Assembly: GCA_903772945.1 (NCBI GenBank)
Contig: CAICTM010000207.1
Span: 1-64,000 of the forward strand
Direction of reading: 5' to 3'
Length of the DNA stretch: 64,000 bases
Origin: Seminavis robusta
Taxonomy: Eukaryota; Bacillariophyta; Bacillariophyceae; Naviculales; Naviculaceae
Within the stretch, counting starts at the first letter, position 1. Every line of letters begins with the position of its first letter. The position numbers and the translations under genes were made by a program. The notes beneath the pieces are model-generated. The model saw nothing but the letters and a program-made list of their open reading frames with translations, was not told the DNA's origin and ran no database searches. Positions 33,887 to 43,258 of the stretch are shown piece by piece.

Positions 33887-34402
33887 ATGGGTGCTTCCAA
33901 ACCTTTACCTTCTATCTCCGTCCTCCGAAAATATTTTGATTACGACCATGAGCAAGGTTCTTTGATGTGGAACCCCCCCCATGGTCGAGCTGGTGCTATC
34001 GTAGGGCGCACCAATTCGATTGGGTACAAAAGCGTTTACCTCCAAGGACGCAAGTACAGAGTACACCGCATTGTATGGGCGCTGTGTCATGGAGAGGATC
34101 CCGCACATTTTCATATAGACCATATCAACGGAGATTGTTCCAACAACAGGATTTCAAACCTTCGACTCGTAACGTAACAACAAAACAGTTACAATTCGAA
34201 AAAAACCTCTGATAATTCGTCCGGTGTGAAAGGTGTACATTGGATCAAGAACAGGAAGCAGTGGATAGCCTACATACATCAAAATGGAAAATCATATAGG
34301 AGACATTTCTCTAGTTATAAGGAAGCCGTAGCAGTCCGCACATTAGTCGAGTTGAGACTATTTGGAGAATATTCCAGTTTGAACCGCAATAAACCAAATT
34401 AA
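33887..34402 (+). pseudogene. HNH-AP2 homing-endonuclease-like gene with one in-frame stop
   Basis: The ATG at 33887 opens an HNH_3-type nuclease: a GSLMWNPPHGRAG lead, IGYKSVYLQGRKY strands, then HRIVWALCHG and HIDHINGDCSNNRISNLR with the His and Asn of the HNH motif intact. The frame stops at TAA (34175-34177), yet the same phase continues at once with SSGVKGVHWIKNRKQWIAYI and FSSYKEAVAVRTLVELRLFG, a textbook AP2 DNA-binding domain, to TAA at 34402. One nonsense change therefore separates nuclease from DNA-binding domain in a protein of about 171 residues. HNH-AP2 endonucleases are known from phages, cyanobacteria and ciliates. It sits 100 bp after the Crypton remnant and could be cargo or a separate insertion. 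Confidence 0.8.
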
Positions 34403-34578
34403 GAACATAAACTATTCGTCTTCTTCTTCTTCTTGACAGGAATGACAAAGTTCGTTACCATTGTCCACCACGTAGCACAAGAAGGGCACCAGTTTTGCCC
34501 ACATCCTGGACAGTGTGTGCTGTCAAGGATGTAATACCTCGAACATCCGGCACATCCGTACTTGTGAAGGCAAACCAT
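34399..34578 (-). CDS. Small zinc-ribbon protein (59 aa), possibly the tail of a broken gene
   Basis: An ATG-started frame with three Cys pairs (CAGC, CPGC, CPSC) plus extra Cys and His, a Trp-rich loop (ATWW) and a poly-Lys tail (VKKKKKTNS). The spacing fits a double zinc ribbon. Its stop overlaps the stop of the convergent HNH-AP2 frame by four bases. Its start lies 7 bp after the stop of the ORF that the TTAA-flanked MITE splits (34586-35497), so it may originally have been the C-terminus of that protein, lost by a frameshift. Confidence 0.45.
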   Translation of the reverse strand: MVCLHKYGCAGCSRYYILDSTHCPGCGQNWCPSCATWWTMVTNFVIPVKKKKKTNSLCS

Positions 34579-34585
34579 AATCGAA

Positions 34586-35497
34586 TTAATGAGCCTTGTT
34601 ATTATTAATCTCTTCTCGAAGCTCCTTCATGTTAAGGAGGTACCACCCGCTTTTGAGTCATGAGTCGGGATTCACAGCATTTTACTCGAGAAAATCGCGA
34701 TAACAACAACAAATTAGCGATTTCGTTTTGCCTTTTTGGGACTGGCTGTTGTACCTGTTGTACTCAGTTCTGACAGTCCCCACAATACAGTTAAGTCTTC
34801 GAAACATACATGTTAAGAAGGAGTGACTTAGTTGGACCGCCGCTGGGGTCCTGGTCGATAGGTCTCAGAAGAGCCAGACCTAACGGTCGATTTTCGACAT
34901 GTTATCAGAGTTAACAGGGAGCTGCATGGTCTAAGCCCCAGCGGCGGTCCAACTAGACGGGGTACTCCTGTTTGTTATATTACCAGCACTCTTTGTATTG
35001 GTCAAAGGCTTAACAGAGGTCTCTATTCTGCTCTACTGATCAGTCCAATTCAGCCATCGAAATCGGTTTTTTGTTGTTGTTGTCGCGATTTTACTTGTTA
35101 ATCCCAACTCATGACTAAAAGCGGGTGGTACCTCCTTAATACAATGAAGCCGATACATCTTTGTGACGATCTCGACAGCATAGTCCTTGACTTTGCAATC
35201 CTTCTTCCGTAGTCCAAGAAAAGTTTTCACCTTGTTCGGAATCCTGTAAGTCATCTTCTCGTTGTCGGATTCCAAGTGCCAATAAGTCAAATGTTGCTTG
35301 TATGCCGTCTCATCGCCTTTCATTTGCTCCCTCATCAATGTAGTATCCTTGATAACCTTCGACGTGCTAATCACTGTGTCCACAAACGAAGGCATTCTCC
35401 CCTTCCTCAGACCCTCTACAATAGCATTGAAAAGTGTCAACGTTGTGTACTTCAAGTCGTTGTAATGATCTAGTCTCGTCTTGTCGTCTTCATGGAA
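34586..35497 (-). pseudogene. ORF split by a MITE; unknown protein
   Basis: The minus-strand frame is open from 35497 to the MITE edge at 35140 (about 119 codons; KYTTLTLFNAIVEGLRKGRM, FVDTVISTSKVIKD, MYRLHC). It continues in phase on the other side of the element (NMKELREEINNNKAH, stop at 34586-34588) if the MITE and one TTAA are removed. With the MITE present the frame runs into the inverted repeat and stops. No ATG was found upstream: a TAA lies just before 35497, so the 5' end is already missing. The family is not recognised; association with the zinc-ribbon frame downstream suggests a transposon protein. Confidence 0.5.
34636..35135. mobile_element. Foldback MITE, 500 bp, TTAA target duplication
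   Basis: Ends are inverted repeats of about 95 bp beginning GGAGGTACCACCCGC, near-identical over the outer 35 bp, then diverging (a shared AACAACAACAA block). TTAA flanks both sides (34632-34635, 35136-35139). The centre holds a second, perfect 20-bp inverted repeat (34829-34848 with 34936-34955). No coding capacity. TTAA duplications are typical of piggyBac-type transposition. Confidence 0.85.
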
Positions 35498-35841
35498 TTA
35501 CCATGGGCAGTCCCACGTCCCCTCTTTTTTACTCGATTTTGTATAGAAAAATCAGTAGTCAGTCCTCGACTGACGCATTTGCTTCATTTTTTTTACTTTC
35601 CCTCCGGCCCCCCTCTGCAGTAAGGTTAAGGTTAAGCCTACCCGGCGACTGAGGGCATCCCGATTGAGCCATTCCATGAATTCCGTAGCTTTCTATTTAA
35701 TGTGACACTATCGCATGATTCAAATTCAAACTCAAACAATTAGCCTGTCATGCTCGATTTGTTTTTTAATAAATTCAAGTCGTACACGTACCTTCCATCC
35801 ATTCGTTCAATCCATCTCACTTTTTAAATGTTTTTGACGCA

Positions 35842-36500
35842 ATGCCTCGCCGCCAATCTAACCAATGGTTGTTCAACCTACCGAATGAAGACAACACGCT
35901 GCCCAATTTGATTAAAGCCGCCGACCATGACGATGTGCTCTACATGACATACACGAAAAAGACAAGCCGAATGTTTGGGCGCATATTAACGACATGTTGC
36001 AAATACCCATCTAATTTGAAGAAGTTGTTAGGTCAAACATCAACATTCACCACGTGCCCTCCTCAAGTAGCCCAGCCATCCTAGCGGAGATTCAAATGAG
36101 CGCTGAATTTTGGGAAGCAGGAGAAATCACTGGAGCCAAAGCAAAATTCCTCGAGAAACTGAGAGACCTGAAAAACCGCATCCAAAAGGTCTGAAGTTAA
36201 ACGACCTACTCGGGAATCAAAGAAAGCTTTGCAACGAATATCCAATCATCCTTGTTCAAACGTACATTGATTTAGTCAGGTTTGTCAAGATTGAGGTTAA
36301 AGGTGCGATCCACACCAACACGTCCAAAATCCCGGTCACCCGTCTCGGCAAAACCCGCTGCATGTCGCTGCAGCAGAGCTTCAATCAACCACCGGTCGAA
36401 CGACCGACCGAAGAAACACATCAAGAAGAGTTTGAGTTTGACACAAAGATTAGTAGAATTATGTTCTACTGCGCCGAAGGCATGCTTTTACTTCACTAGG
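35842..36500 (+). pseudogene. Possible CRESS-DNA-virus-type Rep remnant, frame-disrupted
   Basis: The ATG frame at 35842 (MPRRQSNQWLFNLPNEDNT) has a motif-I-like WLFxLPN start and VLYMTY. The adjacent frame carries SAEFWEAGEITGAK, similar in position and wording to the segment after Rep motif III. A third frame carries LKLNDLLGN and EYPIILVQTYIDL, similar to the short linker before the Rep helicase. Frames change at least twice and there is a stop in the middle; no helicase Walker motif follows. This is a weak, text-level resemblance to Rep proteins of small circular ssDNA viruses, which do infect diatoms. It is certainly not functional. Confidence 0.3.
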
Positions 36501-37564
36501 AAAGACAGGCGGCACTACTGGCCGCCTGTTCAAGTAGAAGGGTTTCTCATGTGTGGCATGAGGACTGTACAAAAATAAAAATAAATCCAGAGAAAGGAAA
36601 TAGAAAATGGTAGCAGGTTCTTGCCCCGATCGTTGCATTACATCCTGCGCCCTGGGTCATTGCTCATTCAAGGGAAGTGTGCATAATGATCCAAAATGTT
36701 GAGGTGCTGCCGTTGCACCGAAGATAATCGTGCCCGAAGCAGTGGTTCTGAAGTGGTTGACATTTATTCTCAATCCAGCGCGCTGTTGTGGGGATTTCTG
36801 CATCACTCAGGTTGTAGTGAATGCTGAATGGAGGGGATGTCAATTTGCTCAAGGTATTAATGTTGATGATGAAGTAGTTGACTTCCATTCTGGTCCAATG
36901 TCTCGTCCGATTGCTTTCCCATGAAGACTCCGATGTGGGAATTTCTGCTCAACCCAGGTTGTTGCCACATTTGAGAGTGCATGGAAAGAATCAATGGAAG
37001 AAGTTCCATTGTGGGGATTTCTGTTGACCTCAGGTTGTTGCCACTATGGGTATTGGATGGTAGAAGGGTCATTTTGGTCGGTTTTTTGTATTGGGGGCTT
37101 GGGAGCATCAGCTCCAGTATTCCATTAGGTTCATAAGTGTTGATAGTAGTGATTTTTTTGTTGTAAAGTGTATCGGTGTGTTTTCCATGATGTAATTGGT
37201 CGTGCCGTTCGTCATGGTCGATCTTTTTATTGTTTCCGATCCCGACTACGACAGTTCTGATGACTGGTCAGACGAAAAGTTATGGTGCGCAACCTCCCTG
37301 TGAAAGTTTTTAAAAGTAATGCGGAAAGGAAAGTCTGTAAGGCAACACGCGATGAAATAAAAATCATCAATGAGGTGGAAACTGAGCCAGGCAGTAATGT
37401 CGGAGAAGTCTTCCGAGATTGGAGAGACAAACAGAATTCTTAATATTTTAAATTTAACCACTCTGGCGCCATGCCGGCTCGTCGCAGATGTTCCGAATGG
37501 ACTCCAATCCCCATTCATCCCATCCTCACAATCCCAACCAGGGCTTGTGACACGCATCAAATGC
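36501..37564. other. Intergenic, with a weak repeat
   Basis: Between about 36785 and 37060 the phrase GTGGGGATTTCTG ... CAGGTTGT occurs three times at 120-160 bp spacing, each slightly different. The minus strand of these repeats gives short similar peptides (ATTWVEQKFPH), so they may be decayed coding DNA. Nothing else is recognised. Confidence 0.45.
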
Positions 37565-37876
37565 CTACGCGTGATGCATTGCATTGAAGAACCAATGTGT
37601 TATTGGTGACGCGTTACGCGCTGCATTTATGTGGAACTTGATGCTGACAACCACAGGTTGGTCATTGTCAAAGATGGGAGTGTTGCTAATTCCGTCTCTG
37701 ACCTTCGCCTTAAAAGAATCCATGTCCTTATTTCTGGGATTGTAGAAAAATCCATTCCTTCCTCTCCTTGGCCGTGCCTGGGATTTCGGATCACCTTCCA
37801 ATTCCAACTTGCAGCTCAGGTCGATGACATTGTCATCGCCGGTGATGTCCACAACCTCAACAGTTTCAGAACCCAT
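37565..37876 (-). pseudogene. RusA-like Holliday-junction resolvase fragment, copy 1
   Basis: The frame has the RusA N-terminal half: KLELEGDPKSQARPRRGRNG (the G-x-P-x-x-x-x-R-P-R box), NPRNKDMDSFKAKV, then QPVVVSIKFH. After this the similarity to copy 2 stops and the catalytic Asp region is missing. The start codon is not ATG in a clear context. RusA family enzymes cut four-way DNA junctions and come from phages and mobile DNA. The copy is dead. Confidence 0.65.
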
Positions 37877-38778
37877 GCCAGCCAGTTTGTGAAAGAATCC
37901 ATCGAGTGTGTGTGGCAGCCCAAGAGGTCTGTGTTTTCTCCTTGCCAGTTTGTCACTGGTGAAGATGAACCAGCAACGTTGCCAACCGTGACTGAAAATG
38001 TGACAGTTGGTTACGGATCCCGCTTCTGATCCCGAACCTGATACTGATCCCGAGCCTGAACCTGAGCCGGAAAATGAGGATGAACCTAAACCTACGACTC
38101 CAGATGATGATATTCTTGAAGCCCCGGATTGTGATGGAACATAGGTAATAGGGCCTACTGGTTGGGTTTTTCAACCACCTGTGTTGGTTACAGATCCCGC
38201 TCCCGCTCCCACAGAAATATTTGATGGTCAGGGATGTGTGCAGGGGGGGGACCGGAGGGTGTTCGATCGGATTAACGAATTCCGGGTGAGTTTGGGATAT
38301 GAAAGATTAGTCTGGAATGAAAGTTTATACAACGCCGCGATGTATTGATCCAGATACAACGCTGAAAACACTCCCCCAGGGGGTAGGGCCACTCATAATA
38401 TCACGGAAGTGGGTTTTGAGCGAATGTGGGATCGGGCTATAAAGTATGGATATTCCACGGGCGTTGTTTGGGAGAATATTGGTCAACCGACCGCTTCAGG
38501 TAGCCACAGCACAGGGGAGGAGCAGTTTAAACAATGGGAGGAGAGTGACGCGACGAAGGAGGGAAATTCTGCTTTACTGAACCACAGAGATAACATGTTG
38601 AAGCTAATGCAATTAGACCGTTGAGAATGCTGATCCCGTCAGTTAAGTTTGATTGAACAGGCAGAGCAAGTGTGCTGTCACGTGACATGCCGGTGGACCC
38701 ACCTCTCTCGGTCCCCCTTTGGAGACTGCATCAGAGCCGAGCACCCATCCCTCCTCTCAGGCTGAATGTGGTTTCCGC
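37620..38778. repeat. Duplicated segment, copy 1 (pairs with 43020-43550 and 43824 onward)
   Basis: About 1.15 kb carrying the RusA-like fragment, the CAP pseudogene and a conserved tail (TTGAGAATGCTGA, CAGGCAGAGCAAGTGTGCT, CACCCATCCCTCCTCTCAGG). Copy 2 keeps both ends with frequent substitutions but lacks the CAP part, joining at AATTAGACCGTTGAGAATGC. Confidence 0.8.
38030..38624 (+). pseudogene. CAP/SCP-PR1 domain protein remnant
   Basis: From about 38007 an acidic Pro-rich linker is readable (DPASDPEPDTDPEPEPEPEN). A shift or stop at about 38143 follows, then VFDRINEFRVSLG and LVWNESLYNAA, an in-frame TGA near 38347, and RYNAENTPPGG, WENIGQPTASG, FKQWEESDATKEGN and LLNHRDNMLKLM. The order (helix, ENI, W-S, H-R-NML) is that of the CAP superfamily of secreted proteins. 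At least two stops break it. Copy 2 of the duplicated segment lacks this part entirely. Confidence 0.6.
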
Positions 38779-39269
38779 GAAACCCTACGGAACAACCGCT
38801 GAGCGCCCGACGCCCATCCATTTCGGGCTCCCTAAGTAATTCGGTTAGCTCTATGTAACCCAAAGGACGTGCATCGCACGCAAGGCGATACAGGGAACTT
38901 TAGATAGATACAGGGCCCTGTAGTGTGTGACAGCAAAATTTTGGCGATGACGTTGTGCGTTTTCCACACACGTGGAAACACCGGAGGAGAGACATCACAG
39001 CTCAACGGCAGTTAACGATGAGCAAACCACAATGACCAAAAACTGAAACGCTGTCGAGCTCGAGAGCATGACAGCATGAGATTTCGGCACTTTCTTGACG
39101 TAATTCGATGACCTCCACGCAGGACGCCCGCCCGCTTGGTAACTACAGTACGTATCGGTAGTGCGTTTTCTGTGAGCACTCGGAACCTCCATCCATTGAT
39201 TCACATATGTGGCGAGTGACTCGAGTCCTCAGTCGAGTCCTCAGTCCACTACAGCAGCACATTTGACAT
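38779..39269. other. Spacer between duplicated segment and retroelement fragment
   Basis: About 490 bp. Contains TACAGGGAACTTTAG and TACAGGGCCCTGTAG phrases and AAAATTTTGGCG near 38935; no gene. The motif GCGCCCGACGCCCATCC near 38804 also occurs near 31209. Confidence 0.4.
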
Positions 39270-39755
39270 TTGACACAACGATTGAAGTTCACTTTAGCTG
39301 TCACCCTATCCGAGGAACGAGGTGATCTCCTTATACGTGGCCTCTGGCAACGCGGAACTGGCGGCATAATTGATGTTCGTGTCATCAATCTTGATGCTGC
39401 TTCTCACTGTCGCAAGGATCCTGACAAGGTCCTTCGCAATGGCGAACGTGACAAGAAACGCAAGTATCTCGACGCCTGTCTTTCCCAACGCCGCTACTTT
39501 ACTCCGTTTGTTGTCTCTGCTGATGGTCTCCTTGGGACCGAAGCTGAGGCACTCACGAAACGTATTTCCGCTTTGCTCGCTGCAAAGTGGGAACGCCCTT
39601 ACTCAGTGGTGCGTGGCTACGTTAATGCTCGGCTCAGCCTAGCTATTCTTCGGGCTTGCCACCTCTGCATGCGTGGCTCTCGTGTCCCTGCTGGCACACT
39701 GAGCTACCGTCATTCTCTCTGGGATGCCGATGGTGCACTTGCACTCTTCCGCTAA
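39270..39755 (+). pseudogene. 3' fragment of a reverse-transcriptase gene
   Basis: The frame has no ATG; a TGA lies directly before it. The protein (GLWQRGTGGIIDVRVINLDA, KKRKYLDACLSQRRYFTPFV, VRGYVNARLSLAILRACHLC, then SRVPAG) matches in wording the C-terminal domain that often follows the RT domain in diatom and other algal non-LTR-like reverse-transcriptase proteins, as I recall the family. The RT core is absent, so this is a 5'-truncated copy, the usual outcome of target-primed insertion. It ends 228 bp before the Crinkler/RHS-type gene on the same strand. Confidence 0.55.
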
Positions 39756-39983
39756 TTTTGCTCCCTTCTCCATCCTGGTTTTCCTCCCTGCACCCCCCTT
39801 CCCCGTCCCCCCTTTTTTTGCCCTGCTCGCATCCTCATTGCTCTCCCCGTACGCCTACCACCACCGCAGCCACTGCTTTGCCTAGCTTCGCCCCCCTCGC
39901 TCCTTAACGTATCTATTTAGTATTTGTTTTTCTTTAGCTGTCTATTGAACAACAACAACAGCTACTACGACAACTTGTACCCC

Positions 39984-42238
39984 ATGGCAGTCAACGCTAA
40001 GCCTTCCCTGTCCACTATTACGTCTCCTGCTGAAGCAGTTCCGGAGTATCCCCCTGCAAAAGTGGAGGAACAGGCTAATGGAATGGTGCTTGTGAAATGG
40101 GGCGACGGAGGAGTGAAGCAGACGTCCGCATCAGCTGGAACGGAATATCCCTCTGTCTTTTCTGTTGTTGATAGCGACGGATTGGAGCCCCTTGTAAAGA
40201 CATATGGTACCCTTCTTGGTTGCGATGGCGGTACCCTGACCATTCAAGGGACAACATATCGCATTGAGAGAATCCCGAAGCGGCGGCAAGCAAATGGTAA
40301 GAAGTCGCTAGAGGATGAAGCACGCTGGACAGACGTCACCGCAGCCCAACAACAAGCCCACAGAAGGAGACTTTCTCGATGTACGACGCCCTGAACGGAC
40401 TGGACTTCGTTCATCTAGACTGTACTGTCGCGAGGAAATGCGTGGACTCTGGGACAAACTCAATAACTGGAGTGCCTATCCTCAACCTGACCAAAGGTCC
40501 GTGATTGGCCATGTGAGTGGGCCACCTGGATCGGGCAAGACCGCCACCACTTTTGCTTGGTTGCAAGCTCATGTGAAGTCAACAGGAAAGTCGGCTTCCT
40601 GGCTCTACGTGAATGAAAACCAAGTTCTTTATCATGCGGAGTTCAAGAGAAGGAGCGACAGCACTGTGTGTTACTACGAAGCAGAAAAGGAGACGCTCAA
40701 AATCTGCCGAGAGTCGCATCAAGGAGTCTTCGTCCGCAATCCTCGTGTTCGATGGTTATAGAGAGAAAGAGGGTTACTCCATGGTCAAGACTGCGGCTCA
40801 ACTGTGGGCAGGATCAGGATCGAAAAAAGGCCAGCGAACCGTGATTATTCTTTCCTCCTATGCCCATGCCTTGAGCTTTAGATTAGAAGAGAAAACGGAT
40901 GCGGATACAAGAAAGGAAGAATATCTGATGCATTCGTGGCCTAAAGAAGTGTATATCGATTCTTTAGATCCATTAAAGTGCGGAAGAGAGGACCCAGATT
41001 TTGGCCAACTAGTTTTAAAGAGGCGCAAAGTGGAAAGTACTCCAAGCGATAGTAACGCTGAGGCACCAGAAGACGCCGACAAGGAGACCGACCCGAATAG
41101 CACAGCCACCGCCCTGGCTACTACGCCGACCACCAGGGCCCTCGGCCAGGCCTCAGCACCCACCGCCCTGGCTACTACACTGACCACTGGAGCCCTCACC
41201 CATCTGAGCGAGGAAGATCTGGAAGATATTGATGAAAAGTTCTACTACGGAGGAGGCAGTGCTCGCTTTTTCTATGGCTTCACCATACCACAAATCAAAA
41301 ATGAAATCTGGAAAGCTGTAGAAAAGCTCGACAAGAAAAACATAGGGGAGGTGCTTGCAAGAGGAAGTCAGCACCAAGAAGCACGTCATCGCCTTCTCGC
41401 CTTCTTTAAAGATGATTCTGATCGTGGCGTCAGGAAGGAAGTTGTGAGCCAGTATGCTGTGAAAGCACTAGTGGAGCACAGTGGTGTGCATGCTTTCCCT
41501 TTTCTTTATCAGATGGCAGACGGAAACCCTTCTTTCGAGGGGTGGGTCTTTGAGGCTGACTTTTTCTTTCAGTATGGCGAGGCCAGCAAGAAACATCAAG
41601 ATTTTGTTCTGACAGTGGAGAGTGGAGGATCTATCAGGCTGAAATCTGGAGAATCAATCGCCTTCGATCACAAAGGTATGCTACACAAGAAAGCACTGGC
41701 GGAGGGAAAAGTTGATTTGCTTAACTACCGAAAGGTCCAGCAGCAATGCAAAGAGTTTGGGCTTGGAGGAAAGGGCTCAGAAATCAAGCTCCGTCAAATG
41801 CTACAAGTGCACTTCAAGGGGCGCTGCACAGGTGTCCGAAATGAACTCCAAAACTACTTTATGGGAGGCTTGTCGAAGATGTGGAAGCCTAAGAAATGGA
41901 ACCAAGGAGGGTACGACGCGTTCTATGTCTTTGCTGATTCAAAAGCGAAGGCGAAGGATACGGGCATGGTCAACATTTGGTTCTTTCAGGTGACGAGAGG
42001 TTCTTCCTACGGGCTGAAGCTGAAGTTCTTTGTCGAGGTTGTGGAGCTGTTTCGTGCTGCAGGGCTGAATGTGTCGGACTGTGAAGTATTTTTTGTTATC
42101 CCGGAGGGCAACAGCACCCAAGTGTCAAGTGTTACCCCCCATGGGACAATGTTTAATGATGAATTCGGTTGGGCAAGAGGCCAAGAAGCAGAGCATGTTC
42201 GTGTTGTAAGGATGAAGAAGACAACAGTGACGGCCTAA
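39984..42238 (+). CDS. Crinkler/RHS-type NTPase-nuclease protein, one intron, one apparent frameshift
   Basis: ATG at 39984 (MAVNAKPSLS). Exon 1 ends at 40296; a GT-AG intron of 67 bp (40297-40363) restores the phase. Exon 2 begins with a P-loop NTPase: Walker A GPPGSGKT near 40519 and a Walker B-like AILVFDGY near 40737. Between about 40640 and 40735 the phase changes by one base without a usable intron; an A-run at 40699-40702 is a likely site. The C-terminal third (41500-42140) has WVFEADFFFQ, LNYRKVQQQC, DAFYVFAD, WFFQVTRGSSYGLKLKF and CEVFFVIP, the layout of the restriction-endonuclease-like domain of the CR (Crinkler-RHS) family. A Thr/Ala-rich spacer separates the two. No signal peptide and no LxLFLAK motif. 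In other eukaryotes such proteins are effectors or mobile-element-linked nucleases; here the role is unknown and the copy may be inactive. Confidence 0.7.
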
Positions 42239-42327
42239 ACTTGGCTACTGTCACAGACATTCCATTCCAAATTACGGATATCTTCTGTTGGAATACAAGA
42301 TAGAGGACAACACGTACAAGCTATTAA

Positions 42328-42747
42328 CGATGTATCCTACGGTCCGGCGCGCATCGGCCAACAACACGAAAAATTGAGTGAAAATGGCGCTGCATGACCT
42401 CTTTGTTGACACTGTTAACTCCCTTTCGACAGCTTGACTTTGCTGTGAGCCCTTTCTATAAGTCTATCAGTGGCATCGCCGCTTATCCTGCCACCTTTGG
42501 AGCACCAGAGGCTTAGAGATAACATGGTGGCAAAAAATCAGCGATACGGCTGTTTAAGCCTTCCTGAGCACCTATGAGTGGCAGGTTAAGTCTCTGCACC
42601 TTCTTTACTATTTTCCCAACAAGTTTGTTTATTGGCTGCTATCGCCGAAAAGACCCAGAAGAGGTGCAAGAAGCACCATCTTGATAGGCGATTTTGCTCG
42701 ATTTTTCTTGTTGTTTGCCGATGCGCGCCGGGCTGTGAGATACATCG
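42328..42747. mobile_element. MITE, 420 bp, TTAA target duplication
   Basis: Inverted ends of about 60 bp (CGATGTATC outward, with GGCGCGCATCGGC inside both arms) and TTAA on both sides (42324-42327, 42748-42751). No coding capacity. The arms differ from those of the 34636 element, so it belongs to another family with the same target preference. It lies 90 bp after the Crinkler/RHS stop codon. Confidence 0.85.
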
Positions 42748-42861
42748 TTAATTTAAAGCCCTTAATCAACATTCCTTGAATCTTGTGACTTCAATCACAG
42801 TTCGCCCGGCGCAAGTTTCCTCGGAATCAAACAGCTTGTAAACAATTAACTTCACCACTTG

Positions 42862-43258
42862 CTAGTCATCCTTGTAAACAAGTTCATTCATGCCATCCAA
42901 TGCAAACTTCGCCAAGTTGTTAATGTCCGGTGCATTCACACAGGCAAACGGCATCCTCGCCTTGACCGCGCGCAACCTATCCTTGCCTTCAAAATGAGTG
43001 TTCGGTCTTCTCATGTAGAATTTGATGCTGACAACCACAGGTTGGTCAGAGTCAAAGATGGGAGGTGCTGAGTCCGTCTCCAATCTTTGCCCTGAAAGAA
43101 TCCATGTCCTTGTTCCTGGGATTGTAGAAAAAACCAGTCCTTCCTCTCCTCGGCCGTGCCTGGGATTTTGGATCCCCTTCCAATTCCAGCTTGTAGCTCA
43201 CGTCAACGACATTGACATCACCAGTGATGTCTACAACCTCAACAGTTTTAGAACCCAT
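42862..43258 (-). pseudogene. RusA-like Holliday-junction resolvase, copy 2, frameshifted
   Basis: Two overlapping minus frames make one RusA-like protein: VVDVSYKLELEGDPKSQARP, the RPRRGRTGFFYNPRNKDMDS box, a shift near 43060, then QPVVVSIKFYMRRPNTHFEG, NAPDINNLAKFALDGMNELV and YKDD. The catalytic region (PDxDN ... KDD in RusA) is kept except that the second Asp is Asn (PDINN). The frameshift and that change make activity unlikely. Better preserved at the C-terminus than copy 1. Confidence 0.7.
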
